From Planctomycetota bacterium (GTDB lineage Bacteria > Planctomycetota > J058), in the NCBI GenBank assembly GCA_020425635.1, contig JAGQRJ010000082.1:1-36076 (forward strand): DNA of 36,076 bases. Direction: 5' to 3'. Below the pieces are notes generated by a model. The model was not told where the DNA came from, did not search any database, and saw nothing but the letters and a program-made list of their open reading frames with translations. Every line of letters starts with the position of its first letter. Within the stretch, counting starts at the first letter, position 1. Shown in pieces: positions 24,123-32,529 of the stretch. The position numbers were made by a program, and so were the translations under genes.

Positions 24123-25448
24123 TCAGGCCTCGCCGAACTTGGTCTGGATCTCGACCCCGATCGACTCGAGGAAGGGGGTCGGGAGCACGCCGCCCACGTT
24201 CACGATCACGTCGTCGATCCCGAGGTTCTCGAGCCCCGCCGGGCCCTCGAGCACGACCTCCTGCGCGCGGATCTCGCGCACCTCCGTCTGGAGGTGCAGG
24301 GTCAGCTGCCCGAGGGTCACCATGCGCTGCAGCTGCTCCTGGTTCTTGCTCTTGGCCCGGGAGAAGTCGTCGCGGCGGTAGCTGAGGTGGGCTTCGCAGC
24401 CGGCGACCTGGGCCAGGGCCACGGCCGCCTCGATCGCGGAGTCGCCGCCGCCGACGCAGAGCACGCGCCGCCCACGGTACTGCTCCGCGTCGATCAGGCG
24501 ATACACCACGTGCGACTGCTCCTCGCCCGGGACCCCGAGGGTGCGCGGGGTCCCGCGCCGGCCGATCGCGAGCACCACCGTGCGCCCGCGGTGAAGCTCT
24601 TCGCCCTCGGGCCCTTCACAGCGCACGCGGAAGTCGCCGACCTGGCCCTCGATCCCCACCACCCGCCGGCCTTCGAGGACCGAGAGCGGCGCGGCCTCGA
24701 TGATCCGCTCGAAGTCGCTCATGAGCTCTTCTTTGCGCACGTCCCCGCGCTTGCCGACCTTGCCGACCAGCGGAAGCTCGACCTGCTCGGTGAACACGAG
24801 CTTCCGGCGCGGGTAATGCGCGACGCTGCCTCCCACCGTGTATTGGTCGAGGAGCTTGAAGCGCAGCTCCTTGACCACGCAGTTGACCGCGGCCGCCAGG
24901 CCGGCCGGCCCGGCGCCCACGATCACCACGTCCACCAGGTCGGGGTCGTCGAGCTGCGGCACCCCGGGGCGCGCCAGCGCCCTGGGCACCGACTCGATCG
25001 CCTTCAGGCCCTGGGTCATGGCGTTGCGGATCAGGCCCATGCCCCCCAGCTCGCCTGCAATGAACATGCCGTCGACGTTGCTCTCGTAGCCCTTGCGCAG
25101 CGTAGGCAGGTCGACCCCGCGCTGGGCGCTGCCGAACACGAGCTTGATCGCGTCGACGGGGCAGGCGACCTCGCAACGCCCGTGCCCCACGCAGTCCCCG
25201 ACGGAGTGAATGAAGGTCACGCCGTCCTTGGCGCGCAGCAAGGACTCGGGGCACACGTCGATGCACCCGGCCGAGCCGATACAGACCTCGAGGTCGATCA
25301 CGGGGTGCAGGCTGGGCGGGAGCCCTTGCTGATCGTTCACGTCCCCGAGCGCCGCCTGGGCGTCTTCGCGCCGCAGCGCGAGGTAGACACCTACGACCGT
25401 GATCACCACGATCGCAGCGGCGAGCCCCAGCATGGCCTGACTGAACAT
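24123..25448 (-). CDS. Membrane-anchored ferredoxin/FAD oxidoreductase (YpdA/TrxB-like)
   Basis: 441 aa. One N-terminal membrane helix (about 5-25) is followed by a ferredoxin-like domain (50-105) and a two-Rossmann flavoprotein: 'VDVVIVGAGPAGLAAAV' binds FAD and 'RRVLCVGGGDSAIEAAVALA' binds NAD(P)H. It lacks the CxxC disulfide of thioredoxin reductase and so is nearer to YpdA-type reductases. The iron-sulfur motifs are C56-x5-C62-x3-C66-P and C86-x5-C92-x3-C96-P. The second Cys of the usual CxxCxxCxxxCP is Ser59 and His89, so each cluster has three Cys ligands. It is transcribed away from the multihaem cytochrome operon with 251 bp between them, and may pass electrons between NAD(P)H and that chain. 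Confidence 0.88.
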   Translation of the reverse strand: MFSQAMLGLAAAIVVITVVGVYLALRREDAQAALGDVNDQQGLPPSLHPVIDLEVCIGSAGCIDVCPESLLRAKDGVTFIHSVGDCVGHGRCEVACPVDAIKLVFGSAQRGVDLPTLRKGYESNVDGMFIAGELGGMGLIRNAMTQGLKAIESVPRALARPGVPQLDDPDLVDVVIVGAGPAGLAAAVNCVVKELRFKLLDQYTVGGSVAHYPRRKLVFTEQVELPLVGKVGKRGDVRKEELMSDFERIIEAAPLSVLEGRRVVGIEGQVGDFRVRCEGPEGEELHRGRTVVLAIGRRGTPRTLGVPGEEQSHVVYRLIDAEQYRGRRVLCVGGGDSAIEAAVALAQVAGCEAHLSYRRDDFSRAKSKNQEQLQRMVTLGQLTLHLQTEVREIRAQEVVLEGPAGLENLGIDDVIVNVGGVLPTPFLESIGVEIQTKFGEA

Positions 25449-25699
25449 GCGCCTATCACAGCGCGAAGGGTCAGCGCGAGCAAGCGCGGACTCCGAGGGG
25501 ACTGTGCAAGTTTTTCAGCGCCAGAGTCGATCGTTCAATCCACTGAGCAGTTCTTACAACACGGAGTAGCTCTTACAACGAGCTCCCCCCTTAACTCCTT
25601 TGAATACGTGAGGGGCCTTCGTGCACCGCAGCGGGGTGCATGGGCTCCCAAAGAGTTCCTCCACAAAGGGTTGTGACCGCGCGGAGGCGCCGCTAGCGT
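25449..25699. promoter_or_regulatory. Divergent control region with direct repeats 25552-25579
   Basis: 251 bp between the oxidoreductase and cytochrome operon, AT-richer than its flanks and without a gene. TCTTACAAC occurs twice (25552-25560 and 25571-25579), 19 nt apart, about two helical turns, as expected for a regulator binding in tandem. The repeats lie 120-150 nt before the cytochrome start. No RNA element was recognised. Confidence 0.4.
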
Positions 25700-27961
25700 A
25701 TGCATGCCATGAAGCGCTCGCAGCGATTCTTGCTGACTTTGGTCCCCGTCGTGTGCCTCCCCGTCTACCTGACGGCGTTCCACGCCGAGCCCGGCCGCCT
25801 GTCCTTGGCCCACGCAAAACAACCAACCTTGCACGCTGGACTCGACCGCTGCGACCAGTGCCACACGCCCACCGGGATCGATCCAGGCTGCCTCGCGTGC
25901 CACAAGGAGATCGGCGTCCAGCTCGAGCGCGGGCGCGGCTACCACCACCACCTCGCGAGCACGCAGCCCGAGGCCGAGTGCGCGACCTGCCACTCCGAGC
26001 ACCGCGGCGAGGCGTTCGCCCCCCTCAACGCCAACAGCTGGCCCGAGGGCCGCGACGGCTTCCGCCACCCGCACCTCGAGGCCTTCGTGCTCGACGCGGG
26101 CCGCCACCGGGAGGTCATGGGGGAGTGCGAGCGCTGTCACACGCGGGCGAAGGTCGACGCCCTCCCGAGCCCCGACGTCGAGCTGATCGCGAGCGAGGAG
26201 ACCTTCCTCGGGCTCGACACCGACTGCCACCGCTGCCACGAAGACCCCCACCACGCCGGGTTCTCCGACGATTGCCTCGCGTGTCACGACCAGGCGCAGT
26301 GGAAGGAGGCTTCGAGCTTCGATCACGCCCGGGCGTTCCCCCTCGAAGGCGCCCACACCCCGCTGCGCTGCGACCAGTGCCACCTGGCGGAGGTCGAGAC
26401 CGACCCCGTGGGGCCCACCCAGGGGGCCGCCTGCTCGGCCTGCCACCAGGACCCGCACCTCGAGCGCCCAAACCAGGCCGTGTTCAGTCGCGAGGACCCG
26501 GTGTGCGCGAGCTGCCACAGCGCGACGTCGTTCACCGAGGCCGCCTCCTTGACCTACGCCAGGGCGACCCACGCGCCCAGGACCTTCCCCCTCGCCGGGC
26601 GCCACCTGGAGACCGCCTGCCGGTCCTGCCACGCCCGCCCCGAGGACCCCTCCCCCGCGGCGATCGCGCTCCCCGCCAGCCTGGAGGAGCTGCGCCAGGA
26701 AGCCTGCGCACGCTGCCACGTCGACGTGCACACGAACCCCACGTCTGGGATCGTGCAGCTCGACACGCGCGAGGGCTGCCAGAGTTGCCACGACGTGGCG
26801 GGCTGGAAGCCGACCCTCTACCAGCGCGAAGAGCACGCCAAGACGGGCTTCGCCCTCAGCGGCGTGCACGCTGGGGTCGACTGCGTGCGCTGCCACACCG
26901 GGGTCGAGGCGGTGCGGCTCGCGAGCGAGCCGATCCGCTCCTGCGAAGACTGCCACCAGGACCAGAGCCCCCACCGCGCGGCGTTCGCCGAGGGCTGCAA
27001 CGCCTGCCACGACACCGAGCGCCCCCGCTGGCGCGGCGCGACCCTCAGCGCGCCGCAGCACCGGGTGACCGGCTTCGCCCTGGTCGTCCCCCACGACCTC
27101 GAGTGCGCCAGGTGCCACGCGCCCGAGCTGCCCTTCGCCGAGCGCTACCCCGCGACCGCCCCCGAAGACTGCCGGGGCTGCCACTCCGATCCGCACCTCG
27201 GCCAGTTCGACCGGCGCTCGAAGCCCGCCGACTGTCGCACCTGCCACGACGCCACCCGCTGGCAGCCGTCGCTGTTCGGCGTCGAGCAGCACGCCGCCAC
27301 GAGCTACCCGCTCGTCGGCGGCCACGCCGCGGCGGCCTGCACCGACTGCCACCGCCGCTTCCGCCGGCAGCTCAACCCTGACGAGTCGGTGATCTACCGG
27401 CGCTTCCGCGGACAGTCCCGCGAGTGCAAGAGCTGCCACGAGAGCCCCCACGGCGGACAGTTCGCCGACGTCCTCGCGGACGCGAGCGCTGACTGCACGG
27501 CCTGCCACTCGGGGGAGGTGACCTGGGCGATCCCCGACTTCGACCACACCGCGACGCGCTTCCCCCTCGGCGCGGCGCACCTCGACGTGAGCTGCAGCCG
27601 CTGCCACACCGCCGACCCCGAGCGCCCCAAGCAGGGTCGCCGCTACCGCCCCCTCGACCCGAGCTGCGCGAACTGCCACGCCGACCCCCACGCCGGTCAG
27701 TTCCTCCTCGACGACCCCCAGCTCACCGACGCGGGGCGCTGCGAGCGCTGCCACACTCAGGACACGCTCAGCTGGAAGCCGCGGTCCTTCGACCACAGCC
27801 AGACGCGCTTCCCCCTCGACGGCGCCCACGACGAGGTCGCGTGCGCCGCGTGCCACCGCCCCTATCAACTCCGCGACGGCCGCACGGTCGTGCGTTTCCG
27901 CCCCTTGGGGACCTCCTGTAAGGACTGCCATGGATCGTTCACGAGACCTGACGAGCGCTGA
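25700..27961 (+). CDS. 26-haem c-type cytochrome, membrane-anchored or periplasmic
   Basis: 753 aa with 26 CXXCH haem-attachment motifs by my count, from CDQCH near residue 51 to CKDCH near the end, roughly one per 27 residues. An N-terminal hydrophobic segment (about 10-27, FLLTLVPVVCLPVYLTAF) acts as export signal or anchor. The motifs come in pairs in repeats of the form CxxCHxDPHxxxF...CxxCHxxxxW...H...FPLxGxHxxxxCxxCH, so extra His residues (DPH, FDH, GAH) probably serve as distal ligands. The start is ATG 25700; the ATG at 25709 is also possible. The gene overlaps the next cytochrome gene by 32 nt. In a porin-cytochrome system it would be the periplasmic electron wire. The 904-aa minus-strand frame here is a shadow. 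Confidence 0.92.
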   Translation: MHAMKRSQRFLLTLVPVVCLPVYLTAFHAEPGRLSLAHAKQPTLHAGLDRCDQCHTPTGIDPGCLACHKEIGVQLERGRGYHHHLASTQPEAECATCHSEHRGEAFAPLNANSWPEGRDGFRHPHLEAFVLDAGRHREVMGECERCHTRAKVDALPSPDVELIASEETFLGLDTDCHRCHEDPHHAGFSDDCLACHDQAQWKEASSFDHARAFPLEGAHTPLRCDQCHLAEVETDPVGPTQGAACSACHQDPHLERPNQAVFSREDPVCASCHSATSFTEAASLTYARATHAPRTFPLAGRHLETACRSCHARPEDPSPAAIALPASLEELRQEACARCHVDVHTNPTSGIVQLDTREGCQSCHDVAGWKPTLYQREEHAKTGFALSGVHAGVDCVRCHTGVEAVRLASEPIRSCEDCHQDQSPHRAAFAEGCNACHDTERPRWRGATLSAPQHRVTGFALVVPHDLECARCHAPELPFAERYPATAPEDCRGCHSDPHLGQFDRRSKPADCRTCHDATRWQPSLFGVEQHAATSYPLVGGHAAAACTDCHRRFRRQLNPDESVIYRRFRGQSRECKSCHESPHGGQFADVLADASADCTACHSGEVTWAIPDFDHTATRFPLGAAHLDVSCSRCHTADPERPKQGRRYRPLDPSCANCHADPHAGQFLLDDPQLTDAGRCERCHTQDTLSWKPRSFDHSQTRFPLDGAHDEVACAACHRPYQLRDGRTVVRFRPLGTSCKDCHGSFTRPDER

Positions 27962-29447
27962 CCCCGCGCGCTCGCGCCGGATCCTCCGCTGGGTGGCCCT
28001 GGGCGGGGTGCTCGCCTTCGCCGCGAGCTGCGCGCTGTTCAAGACCGCCGACACGCCGCGCTCGGGTTGGAACGAAGAGGCCTGGGGGCCGGTGCTGCCC
28101 CACGGGTCGTTCCCGGCCGAGTGCGAGCTCTGCCACGTGACCAACACCTGGACCGAGATCAAGCCCGACTTCGTGTTCGACCACGAAGCGGAGACCGGCG
28201 TCGCGCTCCTCGGCGCGCACGCCGACGGCACCTGCCTGCGCTGCCACAACGACCGCGGCCCGGTGCAGCAGTTCGCTCAGCTCGGCTGCCGCGGCTGCCA
28301 CGTCGACCCGCACGAGGGCGCCCTGGGCGACCGCTGCGCGAGCTGCCACACCGAGCGCAGCTGGTCCCCCGAGGGGGTGACGGTCATGCACCTCGAGGTC
28401 GGGTTCCCGCTCTACGGGGCGCACGCCTCGACCTCCTGCGACCAGTGCCACCCCAACGCGCGCAGCCAGGACTTCCGCGGCGCCCCGACCACCTGCGTCG
28501 AGTGCCACCTCGACGACCGCCAGCGCGCGACCTCGCCCGATCACACGACCCTGGTCGACTGCGAGCGCTGCCACAAGGTGTTCGAGTGGAAGGACGCCGT
28601 GTTTCCCCACGACAGCTTCCCCCTGACCGGCGGACACATGAACGTAGCCTGTGCCCAGTGCCACGTCGGGAACGTCTTCCAGGGCACCCCTCGCGACTGC
28701 GCGGCCTGCCACCAGGACGACTTCGCCGCGACCACCGACCCGAACCACGCCGCGGCGGGCTTCTCCATGCAGTGCGAGAGCTGCCACACGATCGCCGCCT
28801 GGAAGCCGTCGACCTTCGCGCACACCAGCTGGCCGCTCACCGGCGCCCACCTGGCCACGGCCTGCGACAGGTGCCACCAAAACGGGGTCTTCGTCGGCAC
28901 GCCGCGCAACTGCGTCGACTGCCACCAGCCCGACTACGCCGCGACGAGCAACCCCAACCACACCGCCCTGGGGATCCCGACCACCTGCGAACAGTGCCAC
29001 GCGACCACCGGTTGGCGGCCGGCGAGCTACGCGCACGACACCTACCCCTTGATCGGGAAGCACCTGACGACGACCTGCAACGCCTGCCACACCAACGGGG
29101 TCTACGCAGGGACGCCGCGCAACTGCGTCGACTGCCACCTGGGTAAATACAACGCGACGAGCAACCCCAACCACACGGCCGCGGGCTTCCCCACGACCTG
29201 CGAATCCTGCCACACGCCGGCCATGTGGGAGGGCGCGGTGTTCAACCACACCTTCGACATCAAGAACGGCAAGCACAACAACTTCGCCTGCTCGCAATGC
29301 CACCCGAACGCCAACGACTTCTCGGTCTTCACCTGCCTCACCTGCCACAGCAAGAAGGACATGGACGACCACCACCTGGGCAAGTTCGCGGGCTACGCCT
29401 ACGACAGCGCGACCTGCCTGACCTGCCACCCGACGGGGCACAGGTGA
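27930..29447 (+). CDS. 19-haem c-type cytochrome, putative outer-surface lipoprotein
   Basis: 505 aa with 19 CXXCH motifs. The start ATG at 27930 lies inside the previous gene; the reading frames overlap by 32 nt. The N-terminus has a basic region, a hydrophobic stretch and 'LAFAASC' (lipobox-like, with Ala at -3 rather than Leu), so lipidation is likely but not certain. The second half consists of near-identical ~71-residue repeats, each with GTPRxCxxCH, ATSNPNHTA, TTCExCH, W, and PLxGxH. The C-terminus is 'CLTCHPTGHR'. With the barrel encoded next, it may sit in or outside the outer membrane as the terminal electron-releasing or electron-accepting cytochrome. Confidence 0.9.
   Translation: MDRSRDLTSADPARSRRILRWVALGGVLAFAASCALFKTADTPRSGWNEEAWGPVLPHGSFPAECELCHVTNTWTEIKPDFVFDHEAETGVALLGAHADGTCLRCHNDRGPVQQFAQLGCRGCHVDPHEGALGDRCASCHTERSWSPEGVTVMHLEVGFPLYGAHASTSCDQCHPNARSQDFRGAPTTCVECHLDDRQRATSPDHTTLVDCERCHKVFEWKDAVFPHDSFPLTGGHMNVACAQCHVGNVFQGTPRDCAACHQDDFAATTDPNHAAAGFSMQCESCHTIAAWKPSTFAHTSWPLTGAHLATACDRCHQNGVFVGTPRNCVDCHQPDYAATSNPNHTALGIPTTCEQCHATTGWRPASYAHDTYPLIGKHLTTTCNACHTNGVYAGTPRNCVDCHLGKYNATSNPNHTAAGFPTTCESCHTPAMWEGAVFNHTFDIKNGKHNNFACSQCHPNANDFSVFTCLTCHSKKDMDDHHLGKFAGYAYDSATCLTCHPTGHR
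28683..29321 (+). repeat. Three ~213-bp tandem repeats in the 19-haem cytochrome
   Basis: The codons for G-T-P-R-(N/D)-C start at 28683, 28896 and 29109, exactly 213 nt apart; a weaker fourth copy begins at 28479. DNA is conserved as well as protein in places (GCCGCGCAACTGCGTCGACT at 28901 and again at 29114), which points to recent unit duplication. Each unit adds about three haem sites. Confidence 0.8.
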
Positions 29448-29454
29448 GCGTGCG

Positions 29455-31197
29455 TTGACGCCCACTCGCCGGGTCTCTGCGCTGCGGCGCGCGCTCGCGT
29501 GCGCCTGCCTCTTCGCCCTGCCCCTCGCCGCCCCGCGCGCGCAGGGGCAAGAGGCCGAGGCGAAGCTGCGCCCGGTCGAGACGCGGGTGAAATACGTGGT
29601 CGAGGGCACGGTCTACCTCAGCGCGGGGCGCCGAGACGGGATCCAGGTCGGAGACAGCCTGCTCGTGACCCTCGACGACGGCTTCGAGGAGCGCCTGCAG
29701 ATCACGGCCACGGCGGAGCGCGCGTCGTCGGCCAGGCTTCCAGGCCCCCTGGCGCTGCTCGTGCGGCCAGGCCAGCGCGCGACGGTGCTGACCCACGAAC
29801 CGGCTGGGACCGAGGCGCCCTCGAAAGCGACCCCCGCGGGAGCGGGCGCCGCGGCCCCGGGCCAGGGCGCCCAGGCGCAAGACCCCAGCGGGCTGTGGGA
29901 CGACGCAGAGCCCGCCTGGGAGGGCGCGACGGTCCAGGGCCCGCTGCGGCCGCTCCTCGCGCCCGTCGCGACCCCCGAGGCCGCCCTGGCCCGCGAGACG
30001 CGGGACGCCTTCCTCCTCGACGGTCGACTGACGCTCTCGGCGTATCGCGTGGACGACACCGAGGTCCGTCGCTCCTGGACCCGGCTGCGCGCCTACGCCG
30101 ACGTAGAGGTCGACCGCCTCGACGGCACGGACTGGCGCGCCGTGATCCGGCTGAGCGCGAACACCCAGCTCGAGCAGAGCGCCAGCGACACCTACCAGCT
30201 CCGCATGCACGAGCTCTACGTCGAGCACTCGCCCAGCGACCAGCGGCACCGCTTCCGCCTCGGTCGCTTCTTCTTCGAGCCGCTCCCCATGGTGGGACAG
30301 CTCGACGGGCTGCACGGCGAGATCCAGCTCGGAACTGGCCCCGTCTACGTCGGCGCGGCGGCCGGCTTCCTCCCCACCGCGCGCCGCGAGACCCCGGACT
30401 ACCGCCGCGCGGGCGGGGTCGCCTACCTCAGCGTGCGCAGCGACCCGCTCGCGCCGACCGGCGTCGACGCGAGCCTGGGCGTGTTCGGCAGCGTCGACGA
30501 CTCGCACCTCGACCGCACGGCGCTCATGGCCCGCCTCTCGGCGCGCTTCGCGGCGCGGGTCTACCTGACGCTCATGGAGACCGTCGACGTCTACGACACC
30601 ACCGACTACCGCCAGGGCATTCGCTCGACCCGCGCCTTCGCCGACCTGCGTGTGCAGATCGTGCGACAGCTCGCGGTGGGCGCGGGCTACGACCGCAACG
30701 AGCTCGCGGACACGATCGCCAGCCGCCAGTTCTACTTCGGCCTGCAGAGCCCGGGGAACACCCGCGCAGAGCGCTACTACGTCTACGCGAACCAACACCT
30801 CCAGCCGGGCTGGAGCTTCTCCCAGCGCCTGAGCCTGATCACGCGCCGCACGCGCAAGAACCAGACCTCCCTCGCGCTGACCTGCTCCAAGTCGGGGATC
30901 TTCGCCCCCGGAGACTCGATCCGCGCGGGCTACTACGGGCTGTTCGGCGGACCGACCGAGAGCCACAGCCCCTACGTCGAGTTGACCAAGGCGCTGACCG
31001 TCGAGCTCAGCCTCTGGACTCGCTACCGCCTGCAGCTGCTCAAGCCCGAGCTGGGCAGCGACCTGACCCAGCACGAGCTGTCCCTGGGGCTCAGCTGGGG
31101 GCTGGGCGACCTCTACCTGCAGCTGGAGGGGTCCTACACCACCGGCGACAGCGTTCGGCGTTACACGGGCTTCGGCTCGCTGACCTGGCGGTTTTGA
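29455..31197 (+). CDS. Outer-membrane beta-barrel of the cytochrome operon (porin-like)
   Basis: 580 aa. TTG start at 29455, 7 nt after the previous stop, with AGGTGAG 6 nt upstream. A signal peptide covers about 1-30 (ALACACLFALPLAAPRAQGQ). A small beta domain (40-115, 'YVVEGTVYLSAGRRDGIQVGDSLLV') is followed by an Ala/Pro/Gly linker to about 170. The rest alternates polar and hydrophobic residues in amphipathic strands with aromatic girdles, and ends in 'YTGFGSLTWRF'; the terminal Phe is the BAM recognition signal. This size fits a barrel of about 22-26 strands, as in MtrB/PioB-type sheaths around a multihaem cytochrome, though I see no clear sequence match to those families. Confidence 0.85.
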   Translation: MTPTRRVSALRRALACACLFALPLAAPRAQGQEAEAKLRPVETRVKYVVEGTVYLSAGRRDGIQVGDSLLVTLDDGFEERLQITATAERASSARLPGPLALLVRPGQRATVLTHEPAGTEAPSKATPAGAGAAAPGQGAQAQDPSGLWDDAEPAWEGATVQGPLRPLLAPVATPEAALARETRDAFLLDGRLTLSAYRVDDTEVRRSWTRLRAYADVEVDRLDGTDWRAVIRLSANTQLEQSASDTYQLRMHELYVEHSPSDQRHRFRLGRFFFEPLPMVGQLDGLHGEIQLGTGPVYVGAAAGFLPTARRETPDYRRAGGVAYLSVRSDPLAPTGVDASLGVFGSVDDSHLDRTALMARLSARFAARVYLTLMETVDVYDTTDYRQGIRSTRAFADLRVQIVRQLAVGAGYDRNELADTIASRQFYFGLQSPGNTRAERYYVYANQHLQPGWSFSQRLSLITRRTRKNQTSLALTCSKSGIFAPGDSIRAGYYGLFGGPTESHSPYVELTKALTVELSLWTRYRLQLLKPELGSDLTQHELSLGLSWGLGDLYLQLEGSYTTGDSVRRYTGFGSLTWRF

Positions 31198-31219
31198 ACA
31201 TGACTGGAGCCCGTCGCAC

Positions 31220-32113
31220 GTGATCCCCGGAGACCCGCAGAGCTCGCTGCTCGCGCGCGCGATCCCCCTCGCGATCGCCTGGGGCCTGGCCTGCGCCGTG
31301 GTCGGCGTCAGCCTCACCCTGCTCGTGACCGGCTGGGACTACTACCTGCTCCCGATCGCGGAGCAGGGCGCGCACCCCTCCGACCCGCTGCTGCGCAGCT
31401 CCGGCCGCTACGGCCTCGCGCTCGGGGTCACGGCCGCGAGCCTCATGGGCCTCAACGTGCTCTACCTCGTGCGCCGCAACCTCGCGGGGAACATGAAGCT
31501 CGGCTCGCTGCGCGCCTGGATGACGATCCACGTGGCCACCGGCCTCGCCGCGCCGGTGGTCGCCCTCATGCACTCCGGCTTCACCTTTCGCACGCCGCTC
31601 GGCGTGTTCGCGCTGGGCCTGCTGACCACCGCCGCGCTGGCGGGGATCGTGGGCCGCTACGTGTACTCGGTCGTGCCTCGCGGGAGCTCGGGCCGGGAGC
31701 TCGAGCTGACCCAGGTGCGGGCCACGGCCGGCGAGGCGCTGGAGCAGCTCGAGGGCGAGCTCGCCGCAGAGGCCAGGGCGGCGGGCTTGATCAAGGAGGT
31801 GCTCGCGGAGCCACTCCCGCCGCGCCCCGAAGGCTGGATCGGCGCGCGGATCATGACGCTCGTGCGCTCGGACCTGCGCCGACGCGCGCGGCTGCGCACA
31901 CTGCGCCGGGCGCTGGGGTCCGACGCCAAGTCGGCCCGCTTGCTGGACCTGCTCGAGACCGTGCTCGACCTGCGGGTGCAGGCGCGGCAGCACCAGGAGC
32001 TGCACCGGATCATGGCCAGCTGGCGCGGCGCGCACCGCTGGATGGCCCTGACCGCGACCCTGCTCCTGCTGGGGCACGTCTACGTCGCCGTCCGCTACGC
32101 GCACCTCTGGTAG
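31220..32113 (+). CDS. Diheme cytochrome b-like membrane protein
   Basis: 297 aa, GTG start at 31220 with GGAG 10 nt upstream. Four or five membrane helices: about 12-44, 62-86, 98-120, 125-150 and 270-294. His104 and His118 in one helix and His272 and His286 in the last are both spaced by 14 residues. That is the geometry that holds two b haems between two helices in cytochrome b and related quinol-oxidising subunits. A charged helical segment of about 110 residues (155-265), probably cytoplasmic or periplasmic coiled coil, separates them. It closes the cytochrome operon and could exchange electrons between the quinone pool and the 26-haem cytochrome. No sequence family recognised with certainty. 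Confidence 0.75.
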   Translation: MIPGDPQSSLLARAIPLAIAWGLACAVVGVSLTLLVTGWDYYLLPIAEQGAHPSDPLLRSSGRYGLALGVTAASLMGLNVLYLVRRNLAGNMKLGSLRAWMTIHVATGLAAPVVALMHSGFTFRTPLGVFALGLLTTAALAGIVGRYVYSVVPRGSSGRELELTQVRATAGEALEQLEGELAAEARAAGLIKEVLAEPLPPRPEGWIGARIMTLVRSDLRRRARLRTLRRALGSDAKSARLLDLLETVLDLRVQARQHQELHRIMASWRGAHRWMALTATLLLLGHVYVAVRYAHLW

Positions 32114-32125
32114 GCGGCCCTCCGC

Positions 32126-32467
32126 TCAGAAGCCTTCTTCCGCGGTGGCTTCGCGGTCGACGAAGACCGCGAGCAGGATCAGCCCCCAGCCGACCGTGCT
32201 CAACGCGGCGCTCACGAGGCCCCGCGCGATCAGGATCGTCGCGTAGCCCTCGCCGCTCGGGTCGATCGCGTGGCTGAACAAGAGCACGTTGAACACGACG
32301 CCGGCCAGGATCGTGACCAACACCAAGGACCCGCCGAGGATCACGAGCGTCGCCGCGCGCCCCAGGTCCTCGCGGCGAACCCCGGCATACAGCACCGCGG
32401 CCGCGACCACGAGGAGCAAGGGCAGCGAGAGCAGCAGGTTCGGCAAGACCTTGAGCATGGAGTCCAT
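32126..32467 (-). CDS. Small three-helix membrane protein
   Basis: 113 aa (ATG at 32467; the ATG at 32458 is also possible). Three hydrophobic segments at about 8-28, 40-62 and 78-101, with a short acidic tail. No conserved motif known to me. Its stop is 12 bases from the convergent stop of the cytochrome b-like gene. The codon pattern supports it as a real gene. Function unknown. Confidence 0.7.
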   Translation of the reverse strand: MDSMLKVLPNLLLSLPLLLVVAAAVLYAGVRREDLGRAATLVILGGSLVLVTILAGVVFNVLLFSHAIDPSGEGYATILIARGLVSAALSTVGWGLILLAVFVDREATAEEGF

Positions 32468-32529
32468 GGGGCGCCCCTCCGTCGAGGGACGATCTCACCA
32501 CACTCGCGGACGCTGAGGTGGACCGGCGG

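Noticed and set aside
24069-25676. 535-aa plus frame opposite the FAD oxidoreductase
   Set aside because: Charged shadow without domain; the minus strand has clear Rossmann and ferredoxin motifs.
25535-28249. 904-aa minus-strand open frame opposite the 26-haem cytochrome
   Set aside because: Val/Ala/Gly-rich shadow of regularly spaced CXXCH codons; no start context or domain.
27400-29400. Regular spacing in the cytochrome genes considered as a CRISPR-like array
   Set aside because: Units are coding, of 71 residues with CXXCH, not short identical repeats with unique spacers.
27939-29609. 556-aa minus-strand frame opposite the 19-haem cytochrome
   Set aside because: Same artefact; its apparent repeats only mirror the haem repeats.
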